Both the position numbers and the translations under genes were made by a program. A stretch of DNA of 64,000 nucleotides, from contig JARGPB010000018.1 in assembly GCA_029212905.1 (NCBI GenBank), positions 1 through 64,000 of the forward strand, written 5' to 3'. Origin of the DNA: Thalassovita sp. (GTDB lineage: Bacteria; Pseudomonadota; Alphaproteobacteria; Rhodobacterales; Rhodobacteraceae). Below, one piece after another: positions 1 to 6,115 of this stretch (position 1 is its first letter; the number at the start of each line of letters is the position of its first letter). The notes beneath the pieces were generated by a model. The model did no database searches, was not told the DNA's origin, and was given only the letters and a program-made list of their open reading frames with translations.

Positions 1-14
1 GAGCGGAAAGTGGC

Positions 15-437
15 TTAAACGAGCACTTGGGGCGGCATAAATACGTGACAGGTCCCAAATGCCTTGACCTCGGCTACGAGAGCCTGCAGCCATGTCGCGC
101 TTTCATCATGAGCGATGTCCTTCGGCGTCACGCCGAAGTAGCCGTAAAGGACAGCGTGCTGGAAGCGGGTGGAAATCGGAAGGACATCGAAGAAGGCGGA
201 CACATCATCCATGGCTTCGCGCCAAGTTTCGACCTTGGGATAGTTGATTTCTGCGATGGGCTGGACGAGCTGCCGAAGAGGGGCGGCAGCCAAGGCAGGG
301 CCCATCAGGCCTTCGATCTGCTCCAGGGTCTGTGTCGTCAGTTCATGCCGCCACTGGGCGTAGTCCCATTCGTGCCCTTCAAGAAAGAGTTCGCCACATG
401 CATCGCGACGATCTGCAGCGGTCATAATATCATTCAT
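15..437 (-). CDS. Hypothetical protein (140 aa)
   Basis: I do not recognise a family. The protein is acidic and soluble, with no signal peptide or membrane segment. It has several Trp/Tyr-rich stretches in the first third (EGHEWDYAQWRHEL) and a predicted mostly helical character. The start is supported by a GGAAG ribosome-binding site about 6 bases upstream. It lies 12 bp after the 63-aa gene at 450-641 on the same strand, so the two probably form one transcript. The pair sits at the window edge beside a gene-poor, repeat-bearing stretch and has no link in content to the GT29 or two-component genes that follow. A mobile-element or phage-cargo origin is possible but unproven. Confidence 0.55.
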   Translation of the reverse strand: MNDIMTAADRRDACGELFLEGHEWDYAQWRHELTTQTLEQIEGLMGPALAAAPLRQLVQPIAEINYPKVETWREAMDDVSAFFDVLPISTRFQHAVLYGYFGVTPKDIAHDESATWLQALVAEVKAFGTCHVFMPPQVLV

Positions 438-449
438 TTCTACTTCCTC

Positions 450-641
450 TCAACGGTGAAGGCGGCGGATTTCACCGCGTACGTTTATCATGTTGCGGTT
501 ATCTGAGGGGGTTACCGGTGCGGTCACGAAGCCGACCTCGAAATGCAGACGACAGTGCTTACCGCCTCTTTGGATCCCAAGAAGGTCAAAGCCCTCCCGC
601 ACACACATGCGCCGATAGTCTCTCATTTGCTTGGCAGCCAT
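450..641 (-). CDS. Small hypothetical protein, HicA-like pattern (63 aa)
   Basis: A 63-residue basic protein. The order of its motifs (RGGKHCRLHF, a hydrophobic strand, then APVTPSDNRNMINV and a basic C-terminal helix) resembles small dsRBD-fold proteins of the HicA type that are common in phages and islands. The match is by eye only: the catalytic His could be the one in GGKH, but no HicB antitoxin gene is adjacent. The downstream 140-aa gene is not an obvious HicB. A GGAA sequence 8 bases before the ATG is a weak RBS. On the minus strand a TATATT (plus 668-673) could be the -10 of a promoter for this gene pair. Confidence 0.5.
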   Translation of the reverse strand: MAAKQMRDYRRMCVREGFDLLGIQRGGKHCRLHFEVGFVTAPVTPSDNRNMINVRGEIRRLHR

Positions 642-985
642 TTTCGTGATTCCGTGTATGTTGACTTAATATATTCCTTCACAGGCGCACAGCAAAAGGC
701 TCGTCAATAGGTAAAATTCGTTATTTGTAAGATAACAATTCACACAAATTTCGTTTAAGTAGGAGGAGTGCGTCAATAGATACGCGTCGAGACATACGGT
801 GTGGGTACCCGACACATGCTTCGGGCCGCAAAAAAAGATGTAGATTTTCACCTGCACCCCTTCGACCGACGTCCAAGTGTCCTTGGCGCAGGTGGGATGG
901 CTCCCGCACACGAAAACATTACGGCCCTTTGGAGACGTGCCGGTTCAGAGTACTTTGGAGCCAAAGTTCATGGACTGGCTCGCGT

Positions 986-1019
986 AGTTACAGACAATTT
1001 TTCGGTTTTGTCTGTAACT
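986..1019. repeat. 34-bp inverted repeat, 12-bp perfect arms
   Basis: The left arm AGTTACAGACAA (986-997) and right arm TTGTCTGTAACT (1008-1019) are perfect reverse complements separated by 10 bases (TTTTTCGGTT). Neither strand carries a T-run after the hairpin, so it is not a standard terminator. The geometry (about 12-10-12) is similar to tyrosine-recombinase core sites or to a dimeric repressor operator. Function unknown. Confidence 0.7.
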
Positions 1020-1110
1020 GCAACTGCGTGTCAAACTACTGCTAATCATGGTTTCCTGCAGTACGGCCCGATCGATGTCGATTTCGCGATATGGTCAAGT
1101 ATTGGACCCA

Positions 1111-1149
1111 CTATACCGGTATAGAGGGTGGAATACCGTCGCTATACCG
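1111..1149. promoter_or_regulatory. Operator-like palindrome CTATACCGGTATAG plus half-site
   Basis: CTATACCGGTATAG (1111-1124) is a perfect 14-bp palindrome. The half-site CTATACCG recurs at 1142-1149, 31 bp after the start of the first copy, close to three helical turns. This suggests binding by a dimeric regulator on one face of the DNA. The regulator and target are not identifiable here. Confidence 0.45.
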
Positions 1150-1227
1150 ACAGAAGCAAAGGCAGAAAGCTACGAGCTTGACGCTACTTTGCGACTATAG
1201 CAGTTCCGGCATCTCCGCTTGGTATGC

Positions 1228-1321
1228 GCGCAAAATTATGCGCTCAGGTGGCGCAAAGTTATCTGCGCATTGCAATGGCTAAGTCATTGATTCATGGTAC
1301 ACGAGGCGCAAAAATACGCGC
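1228..1321. repeat. Three GCGCA...GCGC imperfect dyads
   Basis: Related copies at 1228-1243 (GCGCAAAATTATGCGC), 1251-1268 (GCGCAAAGTTATCTGCGC) and 1306-1321 (GCGCAAAAATACGCGC). The first two are near-palindromes of the form GCGCA-N6/8-TGCGC. They look like an iterated operator or iteron set; no replication gene is nearby. Confidence 0.5.
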
Positions 1322-1335
1322 GCCCCTACATACTG

Positions 1336-1355
1336 CAGGGCCCTTCGGGGCCCTG
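1336..1355. terminator. GC-rich hairpin with TTCG loop
   Basis: CAGGGCCC-TTCG-GGGCCCTG, an 8-bp perfect stem with a stable tetraloop, just past the stop codon of the GT29 gene. It lacks a T-run on the minus strand, so as a terminator for that gene it would be atypical. On the plus strand it is followed by TTTCGTATT. Confidence 0.45.
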
Positions 1356-1362
1356 TTTCGTA

Positions 1363-2049
1363 TTAACGGATCGTGAACCGATCATCACGATTGAACAGTG
1401 CGTAAGCATGTTCACGCTCGGCGTTAAAATCATGCGGGACCTGATCTGCCGTGCGGCGACCCGAGTTTGAAAGCGACGTAAAGAAGTCAAACCCAAAGAC
1501 TGTAACCTGTTTGAATGGCAGGCTGTGCACCAGATCCATGACCATCGCTCCGGTCGAAGGGGGTCCACCGATTTGACGCGCAAGAGCGCCGACAGGTTCA
1601 ACTGGATTCAGGAAAAAGCCGGGGCGCCGGGCAATGTCATAGGGCAGACGCTTGCGTTTGCGTGTCATCCACATCACTCGCTGGGGGTTCAGCTGCTCTA
1701 GTCGCGTGGCTTTCAATGGGACAGAGGTCGCCAGCCAGTCTGTGCGTCTGCCGTGGCTCTTGGCGCTGGTCATTGGGGCCGTGTTCATGCGCAAAACGAT
1801 ATCATGCGCGTCAATCTCAGAGCCAAGGTTTTTCGCGCTGAGAGAACGAGCATTGCCCACCAGCGCAATCCGAATCCCCTGCGCCTGCTCGGCCAGTTCT
1901 TCGGTTGAATCCGACCACAGCGCCAGACGTCCTTCGTCTCGAAGGGTCCGGGCCATCGCAAACGCCCAACGTCCCGAAATTGATGGCCGTGGCGTTTTGC
2001 GCGCCGGATAGAGAGAAGCTGGCGCGGAAATATGGGTGAAATCTGTCAT
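1363..2049 (-). CDS. Glycosyltransferase family 29 (sialyltransferase-family) protein
   Basis: A 228-aa soluble protein carrying the ordered sialylmotifs of GT29. Motif L lies at about residues 61-95 (VGNARSL, then ID.HDIVLRMN.AP), motif S at about 163-173 (PPSTGAMVMDL) and motif VS at 206-211 (H-D-F-N-A-E, the H-x4-E pattern), so His206 is the probable catalytic base. It has no signal peptide or membrane anchor, unlike eukaryotic members, so it would act in the cytoplasm. The likely role is transfer of a CMP-activated nonulosonate to a surface glycan. No CMP-sialate synthesis gene is visible nearby, so the actual donor is open. An 11-bp tandem repeat lies 46-67 bp upstream of the start, and an OmpR-type system is encoded next to it. 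Confidence 0.8.
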   Translation of the reverse strand: MTDFTHISAPASLYPARKTPRPSISGRWAFAMARTLRDEGRLALWSDSTEELAEQAQGIRIALVGNARSLSAKNLGSEIDAHDIVLRMNTAPMTSAKSHGRRTDWLATSVPLKATRLEQLNPQRVMWMTRKRKRLPYDIARRPGFFLNPVEPVGALARQIGGPPSTGAMVMDLVHSLPFKQVTVFGFDFFTSLSNSGRRTADQVPHDFNAEREHAYALFNRDDRFTIR

Positions 2050-2094
2050 CGAAGAGACCCTAGGCTGAGGGATGTTTCTTCGTGCCTAGACTTC

Positions 2095-2116
2095 GAACCT
2101 GAACTGAACCTGAAGT
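2095..2116 (-). promoter_or_regulatory. Tandem 11-bp direct repeats, OmpR/PhoB-type operator candidate
   Basis: GAACCTGAACT (2095-2105) is followed directly by GAACCTGAAGT (2106-2116), with one mismatch in 11. Head-to-tail 11-bp repeats are the usual DNA target layout of OmpR/PhoB-family response regulators. The site is 46-67 bp upstream of the GT29 start codon, and an OmpR-family regulator is encoded at 3466-4149. The link is inferred. Confidence 0.5.
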
Positions 2117-2150
2117 ATTTCTAACAATTGGGTAACGGACTCAAATGCGT

Positions 2151-3488
2151 TTAGGCGAGAGGGGCGCTTACCTCAAATCGGGCGCCGGGCAGGTCGTGCC
2201 CAGATGTCACCCGAACGGTCATGCCGTTGCGCGCTGCCAGCGCACGCACAATAGACAGACCCAAGCCGGAGCCTTCCTCGCTGGGCTTGACGTCGGTCCC
2301 TCGGTAGAACCGCTCGAATATCATGCTGGTTTCGGCCTCAGGGATACCGGGACCGCTGTCTTCGATGGCAATCACAGCCTGTCCGTCGGACTTGAATATT
2401 TCGACTTTGATTTCGACCTGCTCGCCACCATGCAGGGCCGCGTTTTCCAGTAGGTTGGTCAGGATAAGCTGTAAATCTTCGGGGGCGGTGCGTATCAGAA
2501 TATCGTCCGACAACAGCGAGACGTCGGCAATCTTCTGTTTCTGTGTCAGTTTGATCTCGGCAATAGCTTGTTTGGCAATCGAGGTCGGGTCGATTGTCCG
2601 GGCTGTGGTTCCGTCGCGCTCTGCGCGGGCCTGGGCCAGTAGACGAGTGCTGAGCGCTGTGGCCCGATCAACACCTTCGATCACATGGCCAAGACGCTGG
2701 CGGTTTTCGTCGGACAGATCTTCGACATCAATGGCCTGACACTGGGCCTTGATGATGGTCAGCGGGGTGCGTAGCTCGTGCGCAGCATCATCTATAAAAT
2801 TTCGTTCGCATGACAGAAACTGCTGCACGCGCGCGAACAGCCCGTTCAAAGCGTGCGCGATCGGTTGCAGCTCGGTCGGTTGGCTGGTTTCAGGAAGTGG
2901 GGCCAAGGTTTCCGGGGCACGCTGACGCAGGGAATTAGATAATGATTTCAACGGGTAGAGCCCTTTTTGAACAAGCCAAAGCGCGGCGAACAGCAAGATG
3001 CCCAGCACCACCAGCATCGGCAACGACGCCGACAAAACTATTTGCCCGATAATCTCATCCCGCTCTTCGTTTTCGATCCCCGAAATGATCACGTGCCCGC
3101 CGGTAGAGTGGCTTTTGAATAGCCGCCACTCGCCCCACGCAAAGGGCCCGTCCTGGGCGATTTCCGGTAGATCCAAATTGGGGTGCGAACTGTGTAATAC
3201 CGCGCCTCTTGCGTCGCGGATGACCAAGAGAAACTCTTCTCCCTCGCCTTCTTCTTCTATCATGCTTGCTGGCAGCCGCGTTTCGTCAATCTCGGCGTTG
3301 AAAACACGCGCGGCGGCATTGTTCAGATTGTGGAGGTTATGGATCGTGGCCTCATCGACCTCTACAAATGCAATCACAAAGGTTGCCAGGGCCGTCCCAA
3401 GCCAGGCAAGAATGATCAGCGGAACCAGTCGCCGCTGAATGCTGGACCGGATGCTACGTGTCTGATTAGGCGGATTTTTCGATGACAT
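2151..3488 (-). CDS. Sensor histidine kinase
   Basis: A 445-aa inner-membrane kinase. Transmembrane segments lie at about residues 21-43 and 149-172. They flank a periplasmic sensor of about 105 residues that has a very acidic run (EEEGEGEE at 78-85), which could bind cations or cationic peptides. The cytoplasmic part has a HAMP-like linker, the dimerisation/phosphoacceptor helix DDAAHELRTPLT (His237), the N box NLLENA (345-350), the G1 box DSGPGIP (377-383) and the G2 box GSGLGLS (406-412), so all catalytic boxes are intact. Its start overlaps the response-regulator gene upstream by 23 bp, so the pair is co-transcribed and probably translationally coupled. The organisation resembles QseBC/PmrAB-type systems. 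Confidence 0.9.
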   Translation of the reverse strand: MSSKNPPNQTRSIRSSIQRRLVPLIILAWLGTALATFVIAFVEVDEATIHNLHNLNNAAARVFNAEIDETRLPASMIEEEGEGEEFLLVIRDARGAVLHSSHPNLDLPEIAQDGPFAWGEWRLFKSHSTGGHVIISGIENEERDEIIGQIVLSASLPMLVVLGILLFAALWLVQKGLYPLKSLSNSLRQRAPETLAPLPETSQPTELQPIAHALNGLFARVQQFLSCERNFIDDAAHELRTPLTIIKAQCQAIDVEDLSDENRQRLGHVIEGVDRATALSTRLLAQARAERDGTTARTIDPTSIAKQAIAEIKLTQKQKIADVSLLSDDILIRTAPEDLQLILTNLLENAALHGGEQVEIKVEIFKSDGQAVIAIEDSGPGIPEAETSMIFERFYRGTDVKPSEEGSGLGLSIVRALAARNGMTVRVTSGHDLPGARFEVSAPLA

Positions 3489-4149
3489 AGCCCAAGCCCC
3501 TGATAGTGCGGATCAGATCCTTGCCCAGTTTGCGCCGGATCAAAGAGACGTAAACCTCGATTGTATTGCTTTCGACGCCGTCGTCCCAGCCGTACAGGGC
3601 CTCGGACAAATCCGATTTGGACACGACATGTCCTTGCCTGTCCAGTAAAAGCACCAGAATTCGGTACGCCTGAAGCGGCAGATCAATGCGCTCTCCGTTC
3701 AGGTGAACGGATTGGTCCGAGGGGCTGACGACGATGCCTGCGTACGTCATCTGCGGAGCGCTGCGACCGGCGGCGCGGCGTAGTTGGACCCGGCACCGTG
3801 CCAGCAATTCGTCCATCTCGAACGGTTTGGTCATGTAGTCATCCGCGCCAAGGTCCAGCCCTTCGATCCGGTTTTCGGTTGTTTCGCGCGCGGTGAGGAT
3901 AATGACGGGCACATTTTGTTTTTGGCGCAACCAGGACAAGACCGTAAGCCCATCCCGTCCGGGCAGGCCCAGATCCAGAATGATCAGATGAAATTGGTTG
4001 CTGCGCAGCGCTTCCTCGGCCGAGTCGGCGTCCGAGGTCCAGTCCACATGATACCCAGCCCGCGTTAGTGACACGCGGATCGCATCGGCGATCAGGGCTT
4101 CGTCCTCGACCAGCAAAATCCGAATGGGGTGGCTCCTTTTCGTGTACAT
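3466..4149 (-). CDS. Two-component response regulator, OmpR/PhoB family
   Basis: A 227-aa protein with an N-terminal receiver domain and a C-terminal winged-helix DNA-binding domain. The receiver shows the acidic pocket VEDE (residues 14-17), the phosphoacceptor Asp59 in LIILDLGLPG, and the conserved Lys108 in MTKPF. The C-terminal half (about 130-225) has the Trans_Reg_C pattern ending in the TIRGLGYV wing. It is the first gene of the operon with the kinase at 2151-3488. The tandem 11-bp repeats at 2095-2116, upstream of the GT29 gene, are a candidate target. Confidence 0.92.
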   Translation of the reverse strand: MYTKRSHPIRILLVEDEALIADAIRVSLTRAGYHVDWTSDADSAEEALRSNQFHLIILDLGLPGRDGLTVLSWLRQKQNVPVIILTARETTENRIEGLDLGADDYMTKPFEMDELLARCRVQLRRAAGRSAPQMTYAGIVVSPSDQSVHLNGERIDLPLQAYRILVLLLDRQGHVVSKSDLSEALYGWDDGVESNTIEVYVSLIRRKLGKDLIRTIRGLGYVIEKSA

Positions 4150-4268
4150 ATTTGGCTATCAACGCGTGCTGCGAACAACAAGTCCCACTATGCTATCGAA
4201 TTGTGTGTTGGCGGGCCTCGCCATCACATCTGACCTGTGGCACCCTGACCAAAAGACCGGAGACCCAG

Positions 4269-5963
4269 ATGACCGAGCTTTCCCAGATCATTGACCAAGG
4301 CCGGGGCATTGCGCCTGCCGATATCGTTCTGAAGGGCGGACAGGTGTTCGACCTGATCACGGGCGAGTTGCTGGAGGGCGACGTGGCCATTTGCGGTGAC
4401 ACTATTGTGGGCACCTGTGGCACCTATTCCGGCACCCGTGAGATCGACGTTTCAGGACAGATCTTGGTTCCTGGGTTTATCGACACTCATCTGCATATAG
4501 AAAGCTCGCTGGTTACGCCGTTTGAATTTGATCGCTGTGTGTTACCGCGTGGGGTAACCACCGCCATTTGCGACCCGCATGAAATCGCGAATGTGATCGG
4601 TCTGGACGGGATTCGGTATTTTCAAAAGGCCGCGATGCTGACGCTGATGGATATCCGAGTGCAGCTGTCATCCTGTGTGCCGTCAACCGAGATGGAGACC
4701 GCCGGCGCCCGTATCGATGCGGATGATCTGGCGACGATCATGAACCACCCCAAGGGCATCGGTCTGGCCGAGTTCATGAACTTTCCCGGTGTGCTGTTTA
4801 AAGACCCCGGTGCATTGGCCAAGCTGGACCTGTTCCGCGGGCAGCATATCGACGGCCATTGCCCGCAATTGTCAGGCAACGATCTGAACGCCTATATTGC
4901 CGCTGGAATCCGCACCGAGCACGAGGCCACCACCGCCGAAGAAGCGATGGAAAAACTGCGCAAAGGGATGCGGGTTCTGATCCGCGAAGGCTCGGTTTCC
5001 AAGGATCTGCATGCGCTGGCCCCTATCATCACCGAACGCAACTCGCCCTACATTTGTCTGTGCACCGATGACCGAAACCCGTTGGATATCGCAGAATACG
5101 GTCATCTGGACTACATGATCCGCACTGCGATTTCTCTGGGTGCGGCGCCCTTGGCGGTCTACCGTGCCGCCAGCCTGTCTGCGGCCGAGGCATTCGGCCT
5201 GAAGGACCGCGGCCTGATCGCACCCGGTAAACGCGCCGACATCGTGGTGCTGAACAGCCTCGAACAATGCGATGCCCAACTGGTGCTGTGTAATGGTGTG
5301 GAAATCACGGACGCGGCCTTTGCGGCGCGCGAAACCATTCCTCCTGTCGGCCGCCGCTCGGTCAAGGCACCAACAGTCACCGCCAACGATTTTCGCACCG
5401 CTGGCAATCGCGAGGACACGGACGTCATCGGTATCATCGAAGGCAAGATCATCACCGAACACCTGCACGAAACCATCCCTATTCAGGATGGAGATAAGCG
5501 TCCCGACCCCAGTCGTGATCTGGTCAAGATCGCTGTGGTCGAGCGACACGGAAAAAACGGCAATATTGCCACGGGATTCGTGCGGGGCTTTGGGTTGAAG
5601 CGGGGTGCGATTGCTTCGACTGTGTGTCATGATCACCATAACATTGCTGTGGTGGGCGCTGACTACGATGACATGGCGCTGGCCGCGAACCGGTTGGGTC
5701 AGATCGAAGGCGGCTTTGTTGTCACGTTGGACGGGGAGGTTCTGGCTGAACTTCCGCTTCCTGTCGCAGGCCTGATGAGTCTGGATGCATACGAAACCGT
5801 ACGGGATCAGCTGATCCCCTTGCGGGCCGCAGCTCGGTCTTTGGGGGTCGCGCTAGAAGAGCCATTCTTGCAGTTGGCGTTTCTGGCTCTTCCGGTGATT
5901 CCAGCGTTGAAAATCACAGATCGTGGCCTTGTGGATGTAAATAAGTTCGAGATCATCTCGTAA
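4269..5963 (+). CDS. ade: Adenine deaminase
   Basis: A 564-aa amidohydrolase of the adenine deaminase family (EC 3.5.4.2), which converts adenine to hypoxanthine and ammonia in purine salvage. The N-terminal metal-binding motif GFIDTHLHIESS (His74, His76) and the PHEIANV segment are typical, and the C-terminal adenine-deaminase domain is present (CHDHHNIAVVGAD). The reading frame stays open back to 4068, but that part overlaps the divergent response regulator and gives a non-homologous leader. The ATG at 4269 begins MTELSQIIDQGRG and is the better start. The gene is alone, with a divergent promoter region shared with the two-component operon (4150-4268). Confidence 0.93.
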   Translation: MTELSQIIDQGRGIAPADIVLKGGQVFDLITGELLEGDVAICGDTIVGTCGTYSGTREIDVSGQILVPGFIDTHLHIESSLVTPFEFDRCVLPRGVTTAICDPHEIANVIGLDGIRYFQKAAMLTLMDIRVQLSSCVPSTEMETAGARIDADDLATIMNHPKGIGLAEFMNFPGVLFKDPGALAKLDLFRGQHIDGHCPQLSGNDLNAYIAAGIRTEHEATTAEEAMEKLRKGMRVLIREGSVSKDLHALAPIITERNSPYICLCTDDRNPLDIAEYGHLDYMIRTAISLGAAPLAVYRAASLSAAEAFGLKDRGLIAPGKRADIVVLNSLEQCDAQLVLCNGVEITDAAFAARETIPPVGRRSVKAPTVTANDFRTAGNREDTDVIGIIEGKIITEHLHETIPIQDGDKRPDPSRDLVKIAVVERHGKNGNIATGFVRGFGLKRGAIASTVCHDHHNIAVVGADYDDMALAANRLGQIEGGFVVTLDGEVLAELPLPVAGLMSLDAYETVRDQLIPLRAAARSLGVALEEPFLQLAFLALPVIPALKITDRGLVDVNKFEIIS

Positions 5964-6010
5964 CCTTGCGTCGCGCTCGTATTCTGCATAGCAAAAACTA
6001 ATTCCATTTA

Positions 6011-6039
6011 TTGACGCCCCTTAGGTCAACCTCTACGTT
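6011..6039 (+). promoter_or_regulatory. Putative sigma-70 promoter of the beta-oxidation operon
   Basis: TTGACG (6011-6016), a 17-base spacer and TACGTT (6034-6039) give a good -35/-10 arrangement just upstream of the fadJ-like gene. A GGGAGGAGA tract follows at about 6047. This argues that the in-frame TTG at 6011 is not a translation start. Confidence 0.45.
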
Positions 6040-6115
6040 GCCGACAGGGAGGAGACCGCGGCGCGATCAGCGCAGCTATTTCCTCGTGTATGTTGACCAA
6101 ATGGAAAGAAATGGA

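Larger units (their letters stand above)
642..1362. other. Gene-free 720-bp region with several inverted repeats
   Basis: No convincing ORF on either strand. The first 150 bases are clearly richer in A+T than the neighbouring genes. It contains, in order, a 12-10-12 inverted repeat (986-1019), a 14-bp perfect palindrome with a half-site 31 bp further on (1111-1149), three GCGCA-type imperfect dyads (1228-1321) and a GC-rich tetraloop hairpin (1336-1355). Such a mixture is more typical of a regulatory, recombination or element-border region than of ordinary spacer. A small RNA cannot be excluded. Confidence 0.6.

Noticed and set aside
986..1019. The inverted repeat as a rho-independent terminator
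   Set aside because: Neither strand has a T-run after the stem, and no gene ends there.
4068..4268. N-terminal extension of adenine deaminase
   Set aside because: It overlaps the divergent response-regulator gene and promoter region and encodes non-homologous residues; the ATG at 4269 fits the family start.
6011..6115. Upstream start for the FadJ-type protein
   Set aside because: The segment coincides with a promoter-like TTGACG-N17-TACGTT, and the added residues do not resemble crotonase N-termini.
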